A stretch of DNA of 64,000 nt. It comes from Pseudomonas sp. B21-015 (GTDB taxonomy: Bacteria; Pseudomonadota; Gammaproteobacteria; Pseudomonadales; Pseudomonadaceae). Shown piece after piece: positions 27,940 to 36,080 of the stretch. The translations under genes were made by a program, and so were the position numbers. The notes under the pieces are model-generated. The model had not been told where the DNA came from, ran no database searches, and saw nothing but the letters and a program-made list of their open reading frames with translations. The stretch is taken from assembly GCF_024749285.1 (NCBI RefSeq), contig NZ_CP087196.1, forward strand, positions 3,472,001 to 3,536,000. Direction: 5' to 3'. Position 1 is the stretch's first letter, and every line of letters begins with the position of its first letter.

Positions 27940-28191
27940 TTATTTAGCGGCCATCAGGCGATTGACTTCACTGCGCACCATGTTCGCGAACTCCGGGGGC
28001 GACATACCGTCGAGTTCGGAACGCACCCACTCGGCCCATTTGCCTTTGCGCTTGGCGCGTTCACCGAACAACCGCGCGGCTTCGCCCTTGGCTTTGCCCA
28101 GGTTGTTTTGCCAGAGTTCGAACAGACGGGATTTTTCATCTTCAAGCGCCGCGCGCTCGGCAAGGGGTTTGTCGGCCAGATTGAAGCTCAT
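27940..28191 (-). CDS. Conserved hypothetical protein, 83 residues
   Basis: Small, highly charged, probably helical cytosolic protein (DKPLAERAALEDEKSRLFELWQNNLGKAKGEAARLFGERAKRKGKWAEWVRSEL, read in parts), with no signal peptide or membrane segment. I know of no named family. ATG at 28191; AGGTAA lies upstream. The many lysine, arginine and tryptophan positions and the C-terminal FANMVRSEVNRLMAAK helix suggest nucleic-acid or protein binding, but this is only inference. It is convergent with the LysR gene and divergent from the DUF883 gene. Confidence 0.72.
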   Translation of the reverse strand: MSFNLADKPLAERAALEDEKSRLFELWQNNLGKAKGEAARLFGERAKRKGKWAEWVRSELDGMSPPEFANMVRSEVNRLMAAK

Positions 28192-28356
28192 GGGAGTTAC
28201 CTGCTGCGTAAAATAGGCGACATCTTACACTGTAGGAGGAAATGTCCTGTGCTGGATTTTTCTTCAGGGTTGAGTCACCACGCAAAATGGCTGCAACTTT
28301 TTCAGCCGCGTCAGACTCCATTGTTCACTGTCCATTCACCTGCAAGGAGTACTCCA

Positions 28357-28674
28357 ATGGCCCGAAAAACCGTCGATCAAGTCGCCGAGGATCAAATCAA
28401 GGATCAAGTCTTCAGCGAACTTCAGGCCCTGATCGAAGAGTCGGAAAAACTGCTGAAAAGCAGCGCTTCACTGGTCGGTGAAGAAGCTGACACCCTTCGC
28501 GGACAAATCGCCCAGAAACTCCAGCAGGCCCGAAGTTCAGTCTCCAGTGTTCGTGACCGGACCCAACCTGCGGTCGACGCCACCGAAATCTACATCGGCG
28601 GTCATCCTTGGCAAACCGTGGCCATCTCCGCCGGATTCGGTCTGGTGGTCGGGCTGTTGTTGGGCCGACGTTGA
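28357..28674 (+). CDS. DUF883 (ElaB/YqjD-like) ribosome-associated membrane protein
   Basis: Protein of 105 residues with the DUF883 layout: a long charged amphipathic helix (residues 10-70, SELQALIEESEKLLKSS and TLRGQIAQKLQQARSSV) and a single C-terminal TM helix ending GLVVGLLLGRR, preceded by the conserved HPWQTVAISAGFG. YqjD and ElaB of E. coli are stationary-phase inner-membrane proteins that bind ribosomes. ATG at 28357 follows AAGGAG. It is followed at once by a REPIN. Confidence 0.9.
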   Translation: MARKTVDQVAEDQIKDQVFSELQALIEESEKLLKSSASLVGEEADTLRGQIAQKLQQARSSVSSVRDRTQPAVDATEIYIGGHPWQTVAISAGFGLVVGLLLGRR

Positions 28675-28677
28675 ACC

Positions 28678-28767
28678 TGTGGGAGCGGGCTTGCTCGCGA
28701 AGGCGGCGGCACAGTCAACATTGATGTCGCCTGACACACCGCTTTCGCGAGCAAGCCCGCTCCCACA
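28678..28767. repeat. REPIN: two inverted REP elements
   Basis: TGTGGGAGCGGGCTTGCTCG from 28678 and the inverted CGAGCAAGCCCGCTCCCACA ending 28767, with a central ACATTGATGT, lie between the DUF883 gene and convergent dpkA. Confidence 0.93.
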
Positions 28768-28792
28768 TGGATTGCGTTTGACTCTCCAGGGC

Positions 28793-29833
28793 TCAAAGCC
28801 CCGCCAATTCCCGCAGATTCGCCAGCGTCTGTACATCGAGCGGGATGCCTTGAGCACCAGACTTGGCGCGCTGCTGGTGACGCCGATCACCCGGTAAACG
28901 CTTGAGCCCCACACCGTGCATCTGCCGGACCAGTTCCTGGCTGCGTTCGGCAAAGTTCTGCCCCGCCGACTTGCTCGGATCGATCACGATCAGCAGTTGA
29001 CCGGTCCAGGGGGTTTTGGCACCCGGATGGTTCGACCAGTCGAACTCGAAAGAAAAATTGCCGCCGGTCAACGCCGCCGCCAACAGTTCCACCATCATCG
29101 ACAGCGCCGAACCTTTATGCCCGCCAAATGGGAGCAAGGCGCCACCCTCGAGAATCGCTTTCGGGTCCTGGGTCGGCTGGCCCAGGCTGTCCACACCCAT
29201 GCCTGCCGGCAAGCGCTCGCCTTTGCGGGCAGCGATCTGTACATCGCCATGGGCAATGGCGCTGGTGGCGAGGTCGAAGACGATCGGATCACCGTCGGCC
29301 CTGGGCGCGGCGAAGGCAATCGGGTTGGTTCCGAACAGCGGGCGATCAGCGCCGTGCGGCACCACGCAGGTCATGCTGTTGACCACACTCAGTGCCACCA
29401 GCCCTTCTTCGGCAAACGGCTCGACGTCCGGCCACAAGGCGGCGAAATGGTGGGAATTGCGGATGGCCAACACCGCAATACCGGCGCTGCGGGCTTTTTC
29501 CACCAGCAATGGCCGCGCCGCCGCGAGGGCCGGCTGGGCGAAACCATTGCCAGCATCGACCCGGACAAACCCCGAGGCCACGTCCTCGACCACCGGCACG
29601 GCCTGACCATTGACCCAGCCGCTCTTCAGCGTCGACACATAACCGGGAATGCGGAACACACCGTGACTGTGAGCCCCGTCGCGTTCGGCACCGGCGCAGT
29701 TGAGGGCCAGGGTTCTGGCGACGTCGGCTGAGGTGCCATGGCGCTGGAATATCTGCTCGAGCAATAGAACGAGCGCGTCGAAATCGAGGGTTTGGGTGTT
29801 CGAGTTAACGGCCATTTCAGGCGATGCGGTCAT
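28793..29833 (-). CDS. dpkA: Delta1-piperideine-2-carboxylate / pyrroline-2-carboxylate reductase (Ldh_2 family)
   Basis: NADPH-dependent imino-acid reductase of 346 residues in the malate/L-lactate dehydrogenase-2 family. DpkA acts in D-lysine catabolism to L-pipecolate and in D-proline metabolism. Seen: AERDGAHSHGVFRIPGY (active-site His region, about residues 56-72), IRNSHHFAALWPDVEPFAEEGLVALS (parts, about 123-148), GTNPIAFAAPR, and LLPFGGHKGSALSMMVELL near residue 240. The match to the sequence I recall for P. putida DpkA is close along the whole length. I chose ATG at 29833 with GGAG 8 bases upstream. It is not in an obvious operon. Confidence 0.85.
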   Translation of the reverse strand: MTASPEMAVNSNTQTLDFDALVLLLEQIFQRHGTSADVARTLALNCAGAERDGAHSHGVFRIPGYVSTLKSGWVNGQAVPVVEDVASGFVRVDAGNGFAQPALAAARPLLVEKARSAGIAVLAIRNSHHFAALWPDVEPFAEEGLVALSVVNSMTCVVPHGADRPLFGTNPIAFAAPRADGDPIVFDLATSAIAHGDVQIAARKGERLPAGMGVDSLGQPTQDPKAILEGGALLPFGGHKGSALSMMVELLAAALTGGNFSFEFDWSNHPGAKTPWTGQLLIVIDPSKSAGQNFAERSQELVRQMHGVGLKRLPGDRRHQQRAKSGAQGIPLDVQTLANLRELAGL

Positions 29834-30061
29834 CTGAAGCTCCGGTTTTATTATTGGGTATGGGCAACAGGTCAAACGAGGTTGCGGGCAACCCGAAAAA
29901 GTCGTCGATTAAGCGCTGTTTTACCGGCGTCCTGTCAAGCCTCCAGCAAAGGATCGAGTCAAGCAATATGTACCGCACCCGGGCTTTGCATTGGCCCTAC
30001 TGTTTTCCCTCGACCCAGCAACCTGCGATCACCATTCATCGCAGCCCATCGAGGACAAACC

Positions 30062-33000
30062 ATGACTGCTCCCCCGCTGCCGTATTTTTTCGACGAGGCA
30101 GAACGTGCATCCAATGCAAAACAACCCGGCGAGCGCGAGAAAGCGCTGAACTTCACCCTTGATGACCTGAAATGGTTGAAGGGTGGTGTTTATCTCGCCA
30201 CCCACGAGGCTCGCACAACCCAAAAGGCTGCGATGCAGATAGATCGGCTGATGTTGCAGATGTCCGCCGGACCCGACATTCCATTGGCCGGTGCGTTTTG
30301 CATGAGTCGTCCCAACAAAAGCGAAGTCATCCTCTATACACCCTGGAAAGGCCTCGTCAAATTCGCCGACATGACCGACCTCACAACGCAACTCGAGAGA
30401 TGGCTGAGCCAGGCCAGCGACCAGCAGGCGCTGCTGCGTTACCTCTCCATCGAACAGCGTTCGACTGCATCGGCAACCACGGGCTTGACGGTGTCGACGC
30501 AAAAGATCGAGGGGGCGGCGTTTCAGGACCAGGAACAGACCCTCGACCGCAACCAGACGCAGAACATCCAGACGATGCTGGCCGAACTGGTGAAAATGCC
30601 GTCGCTGCAGTCGATGCTGGACGAGACACTCAAAATCGCCCTGGCCAAGCGTTTTCCCAAACTGGACCAGCGCCGTACACAACTGGACAGTTATATCGAC
30701 AGCGCTTCTCCCGCCTCCGATACCACCCACCCGCAAAACCGGCGCAAGCTTTCTTCGCTGTCTTTGAGCGATGCCCTGCTGCACGTCTACCTGACCAATC
30801 AGTGGCCGGATGGCGATATCAGAACCTTCTCCAACCCAGGCCACGGTGTGAGCAACCACGCTGACAACCAGGCCTGGGAACGCGAGATAAAAGAGATCGC
30901 GCAAAGCTTCACACCCCGCCTGCAGAGTCTGCTCGAAACCTTCTGGAATGCCCCCATGAGCGACGGGCAGTCCCGTTCCGACTTTTTCGCCGAGAGCCTG
31001 CGAGATACCTATCATGTGGATCTTCTGCTAAAGCGTCAGCAAGGTATTTTGACCACCGCTGAATATCTGGAGTTGATGAGCGTCAGCGGAGCCGAGCCTG
31101 CCCCAGAACTCCCGCTACGGGTCGAGAAAGTACGCGTCAGCGCGCTCTATAAACATTATGTAGAGCTCGCGTCCACCTTTATGAGCGGCAACTCGGACAC
31201 CTTGGGCTACCTGTACACCCACTCCTCAGGCATCCAGGCCAGTACCGATCTTGCAGCGATAAAAGACACGGCGCTGGCCATGCTCAGAAGCGAGGGTCAC
31301 GAGGACAATCTGCTCAATTTCATGTCCCTCGACGAACGCGACACCTTCCTTTCGCTTGAGCCGCAGGAGCGTCTGATCATTGGAGAACCGATTACCGGCC
31401 AAGTATTTGAGCAACTCATTGAAGATGTCCGCGCCAAGCAACTGCAGAACCTGACATACGCCCTGAGCCGGTACCGGGAAAGCGAGGGCACGCTCAATGT
31501 ACATGCGTTGCTCGACAAGGCGCTGGATGTACGAGGCCTGATCGACAATCGCCTGTTGACCGGCGATGCAAACGGCCGCTGGAGCACCCGGGCCGATCAG
31601 CGTTGGAGTGCGCGACCGGCCACCGTGCGTGCAGAATCGGCAAAAGAACAACTGGCAAGTCTCTCCACCGTCAAGCAGGCACTCGAGCATCAGCTTGATC
31701 AACACCCGTCCATTTCGGTTACAACGTTCGCGGCGGCACAAACCCTCGCTCGTTCGTCTCTTGAGCAACTGCAACCCAAGTTTGTGCATACCTTGAGCAC
31801 CGCATTGCGTAGCGAGCACAAACTGCTGGGCGTCGCCCGCGCGCTTGGGACGACGGAACTGGCGATGATCAAAACACTGTTCGAGACGCCGGTCCGGCTG
31901 CAACGCGGTGCTCTGAACGGGTTTCTGCCGGATGTCTTTTCCCTGGCACTCAAGGCCGACGACACCAGTGACGTGCTCAAGCTCGCCAGTTGTTTTGTAC
32001 TCACCGAGCGCGGCGGTCAGGACCCGACCCACTCCGGCAAGGCGATTCTATGGACCCCAGCCTCGGGATTCGAAGCCTTTACTTCCCTCACCCCGCTGCT
32101 GACAGCATTCAAAAAACGTTTGCAGAGCGAGGACGATCGCCCAGCGATTCTGGAGAATCTCGAAAGAAGCCAGCGAACATCAGGGCGTACCTTTACCCTC
32201 GCGCCATTACAGTTGATTCATGAGGATTTTCTGGATCACATACAAAAACCATTCGTTCGGCTGGATCAAATCTCGGTCGAACGCGCCTTGGCCTCCTCAC
32301 TGCCCGCACCGACTCTGAAAAATCTACTGAACCTGGTGGCATTGCACACACCGAAGACAGGGCTACGTCGGGCAACAGACCTCGCACGCTCTCTGGCGAC
32401 CCAACAAAAACTTCCGGTATGGTTGGCCAAAGCGTCCATACAGGATCAGGTACTGCATGCAGAACTGCTTCAGCAATACCTGAACAATGCCAAGGACGAT
32501 AAGGATTACCTGACCGGCGTGCGCTCTCTTGAACGCACGGCACAGTTCGAGTTGAAAAAGCTACTCAAGGCCGATCGACTGGACATTGATCCGGACAACG
32601 TCCAGGTGCAGGTTGCCTCGCCCCTGACATCTGGCGCAAAGACGCTGACGCTGTCGGCTTTTGCATTGACTCACTTTCATGAACTGGACAATGCCGACTT
32701 CAAGCTGGTGTCACTCACCTCCACCGCCGTCCCGGCCAAAATGGACAAGCGTTACATCAAGAGCCTGATACGAAAGCTGGATGTCGGCCAGCTTCAGCAA
32801 AAAATAGTGACGGCAGCGTTTGCCGAAACCAATACGAGTGCGAAAGCCTCCCGGCAGCTGTTCGCCGCACAATTACCGTGGCAACTGTTGCACTACGCGC
32901 ATTCGCTAAAACTGCAGGAACGCCTGAGCGAAACCGGGTTCGACTTCATTCGGCAAGTCATGGACATGCCCGATGCAATCGCCCGCGAGGCCGTCGACGG

Positions 33001-34891
33001 TGCGAATGCGATAATCCGTCCACTTGAGATCCTCTACGGTAAAGGTCTGCCGTCGATCAAAGTACCAGGCATTTATTTGATCGGCCCCAAACCGAACACG
33101 GCGGGACCACAGGTGCTTATCGCGCCCTATAGCCCTGGCCATGGAGTGAAGGAATATGAAAACGAACATCTGTTGCTGACGGAGCTCAAGTCACAAGGCC
33201 CACTGCACAGTTGGGTGCGCAACAGTCTGTCGCATACTGACCGCACGCATTACGACAGCCATGTGACCAGTACGACTGCGTCCGGCGAAGTCAATCTGGC
33301 CTCCAAACCCATCAGGGGCGATCTGTTCAAGCACCTGTTCAACGCAAATGTCGAATGCCTGGCGCGACTGCTGGGCACCCAATCCTTGAAGGACGCTCAG
33401 GGCGACTGGGAAACCATAAAACGCGTATTGGGTGACGCTCCTGAACAAGCCTTTACGTTCCTGCTGGGCAAGCTGGCCTACCCGACTGTCGTGTGGCACA
33501 GCTATAGCGATTTCAAGGCGTCTGCAGAGGACCTTCAACAACACAAATGGGGGCCGGCGATAAAGTCCTTTATCAGCGGCATAGCGCAACTGGCGATGTT
33601 GCGCCAGTCAATGGAAAGCCAGGCAGAACCCTCGGCGGCGGCAAGTGAGCCTTCCCCCCCTCCAACCAGTGCCAACCTTCAATGGCGGGACATCGCCATT
33701 ACCGATCCGGTACGCACAGGGTTGCAGAGCCGCGAGCACGTTGATGCCGACCTCGGCTCAATGACCCGGGACGCCACCCTTGGGCTCTACACACACCCGA
33801 CCACAAAGAAAAAATACGCTCCGGTTGAAGGAAAGGTCTATCCACTCGAAAAACGCGGCAAGCGCTGGCGCATCAGTAGTTCGGGCAGCGATGGCCCCTA
33901 TGTCGTGCAGAACGCTTCAAAGCAGTGGGTGCGGGAGCCGGAGGACACGCAAGCTCGCCAGTACAGTTTAAGCAAGCGGCTTAAAACATGGTCCGCTGTC
34001 CGGGATGGGATGAACGTCGAAGCCAATGGAATGGCCGAAATACGCAGGCTCTTCCCTGTACGGGCCCGGCTGATCGATGAAAGCCTTGACTTCGCGACCA
34101 CCTATGCCTGGAACAGCTTCCGCAACCTGCAACTGTTGAAAAAAACAGGCGACACAGAGACACCGGTCCATCAACTGATCAAGAGGTTTCTAGATGTACC
34201 GGCGATATTGCCCGCGCATGTGGCGAAGATAGAGAAAGTCGTAGAAGAAATCCTCAGTGCCCTGGTGGACCCGACGCTCAGGAACGAGAAGTCGAAACGC
34301 TTTGTTACTGGAAGAGTTCATGAACACCGGGACATTACATTTGGCTTCACGATCCCTGTCGACCAGGAGAAAAAAATCTATCTGGCAGAGAAGTTTTTTA
34401 TGCCCTATCTGGATCACTACCGTAATTACCTGACCGATGCCTCTTTCCCGATCCGTGCTCACGCCCGTGCAACGACGTTGATCCACGAGCTGTCGCATGT
34501 GATCTGTAACGCGGAGGATATCGTTTATTTGGATTGCGGCAGACCGTTTGTCGATCTGATTGATACCACCACGACCCGTGGCGCCAAGCTGAGCAGGACG
34601 TTGACGCAGGCTCAGGAGGCGCTTTCAAACCATACGCCTTTATACGAGCTGTTCACCGTTTTGAATGCCGAAACAAACGTGTGGGAAGACTTTGGTAAAA
34701 CCAGCCATGAGAACACCGATTATCTACATCAGCAGATTTTGAGCCTGACCGGCAAAAAGACATTGGCCGAAGCACGCACGCATTTCAAAAAGGATGCGAC
34801 GGCGAGACTGGCGGTCCAACTGGCCAACGCTGACTCCATCGCCTGGCTTATCACTCATTTGGGACGCCAGCTTCACGTCGACACGCCCTGA
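30062..34891 (+). CDS. Giant toxin-like protein with repeated dermonecrotic-toxin-type modules and C-terminal HExxH domain
   Basis: 1609 residues, apparently cytosolic or exported by a specialised route (no Sec signal). I chose ATG at 30062, preceding MTAPPLPYFFDEAER; the frame is open further upstream without support. The style matches the large Pseudomonas proteins annotated with a dermonecrotic-toxin domain (DUF6543-like). A module of the form G-x-F...VLYTP...F...L...LL...R recurs around residues 76-140, 643-710 and 1002-1075. A GLYTHPTTKKKYAPV...GPYVVQNASKQWV segment lies near 1241-1285. The C-terminal 250 residues hold HELSH (His1475, Glu1476, His1479) and a later NADS (Asp1591), the ligand pattern of aspzincin metalloproteases. 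No immunity or secretion gene is adjacent. Confidence 0.8.
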   Translation: MTAPPLPYFFDEAERASNAKQPGEREKALNFTLDDLKWLKGGVYLATHEARTTQKAAMQIDRLMLQMSAGPDIPLAGAFCMSRPNKSEVILYTPWKGLVKFADMTDLTTQLERWLSQASDQQALLRYLSIEQRSTASATTGLTVSTQKIEGAAFQDQEQTLDRNQTQNIQTMLAELVKMPSLQSMLDETLKIALAKRFPKLDQRRTQLDSYIDSASPASDTTHPQNRRKLSSLSLSDALLHVYLTNQWPDGDIRTFSNPGHGVSNHADNQAWEREIKEIAQSFTPRLQSLLETFWNAPMSDGQSRSDFFAESLRDTYHVDLLLKRQQGILTTAEYLELMSVSGAEPAPELPLRVEKVRVSALYKHYVELASTFMSGNSDTLGYLYTHSSGIQASTDLAAIKDTALAMLRSEGHEDNLLNFMSLDERDTFLSLEPQERLIIGEPITGQVFEQLIEDVRAKQLQNLTYALSRYRESEGTLNVHALLDKALDVRGLIDNRLLTGDANGRWSTRADQRWSARPATVRAESAKEQLASLSTVKQALEHQLDQHPSISVTTFAAAQTLARSSLEQLQPKFVHTLSTALRSEHKLLGVARALGTTELAMIKTLFETPVRLQRGALNGFLPDVFSLALKADDTSDVLKLASCFVLTERGGQDPTHSGKAILWTPASGFEAFTSLTPLLTAFKKRLQSEDDRPAILENLERSQRTSGRTFTLAPLQLIHEDFLDHIQKPFVRLDQISVERALASSLPAPTLKNLLNLVALHTPKTGLRRATDLARSLATQQKLPVWLAKASIQDQVLHAELLQQYLNNAKDDKDYLTGVRSLERTAQFELKKLLKADRLDIDPDNVQVQVASPLTSGAKTLTLSAFALTHFHELDNADFKLVSLTSTAVPAKMDKRYIKSLIRKLDVGQLQQKIVTAAFAETNTSAKASRQLFAAQLPWQLLHYAHSLKLQERLSETGFDFIRQVMDMPDAIAREAVDGANAIIRPLEILYGKGLPSIKVPGIYLIGPKPNTAGPQVLIAPYSPGHGVKEYENEHLLLTELKSQGPLHSWVRNSLSHTDRTHYDSHVTSTTASGEVNLASKPIRGDLFKHLFNANVECLARLLGTQSLKDAQGDWETIKRVLGDAPEQAFTFLLGKLAYPTVVWHSYSDFKASAEDLQQHKWGPAIKSFISGIAQLAMLRQSMESQAEPSAAASEPSPPPTSANLQWRDIAITDPVRTGLQSREHVDADLGSMTRDATLGLYTHPTTKKKYAPVEGKVYPLEKRGKRWRISSSGSDGPYVVQNASKQWVREPEDTQARQYSLSKRLKTWSAVRDGMNVEANGMAEIRRLFPVRARLIDESLDFATTYAWNSFRNLQLLKKTGDTETPVHQLIKRFLDVPAILPAHVAKIEKVVEEILSALVDPTLRNEKSKRFVTGRVHEHRDITFGFTIPVDQEKKIYLAEKFFMPYLDHYRNYLTDASFPIRAHARATTLIHELSHVICNAEDIVYLDCGRPFVDLIDTTTTRGAKLSRTLTQAQEALSNHTPLYELFTVLNAETNVWEDFGKTSHENTDYLHQQILSLTGKKTLAEARTHFKKDATARLAVQLANADSIAWLITHLGRQLHVDTP

Positions 34892-34901
34892 AACGCGGTG
34901 A

Positions 34902-34930
34902 CAGGGCACTGGCGCAACGTCAGTGCCCTG
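34902..34930 (+). terminator. Hairpin terminator after the giant toxin-like gene
   Basis: CAGGGCACTG (34902-34911) pairs perfectly with CAGTGCCCTG (34921-34930) around a 9-base loop, 10 bases after the stop. It separates the toxin-like gene from the fecR-like gene. Confidence 0.78.
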
Positions 34931-35023
34931 CAAAATAGTTTCGACTTTGATGGGGAAATGCCATGACGGTTGTTCTCGCAGACTTGCCCTCAAGGTTAGA
35001 ATGCAGGAAATCAGGATGAGTCA

Positions 35024-36025
35024 ATGACCGACCACTCTCTCTCGCAAGCCCAATACGACGCCATCACCGATGCCGCTGCGCACTGGTGTATGCGGCTGCA
35101 CGCCATCGACTGCACGGCCGAAGAACGCCTGGCGTTCGAGCAATGGCGTGATGCTCATCCGCTGCATGCCTTCGAGTACGAAGCCATGCTGGAGATCTGG
35201 GATGTTGCGGGGGATTTACCGCGTCCCGAATCCGCCGCGCCGGCTGTTCGGGTCAAACCGACAACGCCCTGGCGCACCTTCGGTATTGCCGCCACCGTCT
35301 GCGCCCTGGCGCTGCCACTGGCGGCGTATACCGGATGGAACCTGGGTTGGCTGCCCAATGCCTATCAGCATTTCGAGGCGACCGAGAATGTTCGTCAGGT
35401 CACGCTAAGCGACGGCAGTCAGGTTGAACTGAACCTGGGCAGTGAACTGACGTTCAGCAATTACAAGGATCAACGTCGTGTCACGCTGAAAAAAGGCGAA
35501 GCCTTCTTCAGCGTCAGCCACGACCTGCAGCACCCGTTCATTGTCAGGGCGGGCGACGGCAGGATTCGCGTCACCGGCACCCAATTCAATGTCTGGATGT
35601 ATGAAGACCAGGTCCGCGTGAACCTGATCGAGGGTTCCGTGCTGGTGACCAGTAACGATGCCCTGCCCGGCGACGGTCTACGCCTGGAACCTGCGATGCA
35701 GGCACGTTACAGGCACGGCGACTTCACCCCGCAAATCAGCCAGACCTATGCCAACGATCAGTCGCTGGCCTGGCGCAGCGGTAAGCTGGTGCTTGATAAT
35801 CTGGCGCTGACCGACGCCCTGCCGTTGATCAATCGTTATCTGAACAAACCGGTGATGCTTGCAGACCACAGCACCGGTTCGATTCGCCTCGGCGGTATCT
35901 ACAACATCAAAGAACTCAATAACCTGGTGGCTTCGCTGCCCAAGGTGCTGCCGGTCTACCTGACCCGCAACCAGGACGGCAATCCGGTCCTCAACTCGAT
36001 GCCTCAACAAGCCCCAAAAAGCTGA
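35024..36025 (+). CDS. FecR-family anti-sigma regulator without a sigma-factor partner
   Basis: Inner-membrane anti-sigma/signal-transduction protein of 333 residues. Seen: N-terminal DUF4880-type sigma-binding helix bundle (about 13-55, AAAHWCMRLHAIDCTAEERLAFEQW in parts), a TM helix (about 86-104, AATVCALALPLAAYTGW), the periplasmic FecR domain (about 112-210: VRQVTLSDGSQVELNLGSEL, RRVTLKKGEAFFSV, IRVTGTQFNVW), and the C-terminal STN-contacting domain (LVLDNLALTDALPLINRYL). AGGATGAG precedes ATG 35024. FecR genes normally follow an ECF sigma gene and precede a TonB receptor; neither is present. It is convergent with pvdQ, so a pyoverdine or siderophore link is possible but unproven. Confidence 0.9.
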   Translation: MTDHSLSQAQYDAITDAAAHWCMRLHAIDCTAEERLAFEQWRDAHPLHAFEYEAMLEIWDVAGDLPRPESAAPAVRVKPTTPWRTFGIAATVCALALPLAAYTGWNLGWLPNAYQHFEATENVRQVTLSDGSQVELNLGSELTFSNYKDQRRVTLKKGEAFFSVSHDLQHPFIVRAGDGRIRVTGTQFNVWMYEDQVRVNLIEGSVLVTSNDALPGDGLRLEPAMQARYRHGDFTPQISQTYANDQSLAWRSGKLVLDNLALTDALPLINRYLNKPVMLADHSTGSIRLGGIYNIKELNNLVASLPKVLPVYLTRNQDGNPVLNSMPQQAPKS

Positions 36026-36062
36026 AGGCCGCCACCCTTGCGGGGTGCGGCCTTCATTTTTC
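36024..36062. terminator. Terminator between fecR-like gene and pvdQ
   Basis: GAAGGCCGC at 36024-36032 pairs with GCGGCCTTC near 36047-36055; the inner stem ACCC/GGGT extends it around TTGC, and ATTTTTCATTT follows. The hairpin begins at the stop codon of the fecR-like gene. Confidence 0.85.
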
Positions 36063-36080
36063 ATTTAAACGCCATCGCTA

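Noticed and set aside
29792..30061. 90-residue N-terminal extension of the giant toxin-like protein
   Set aside because: The extension overlaps the 5' end of dpkA on the other strand, has atypical composition, and the ATG at 30062 starts a sequence resembling the family's N-terminus.
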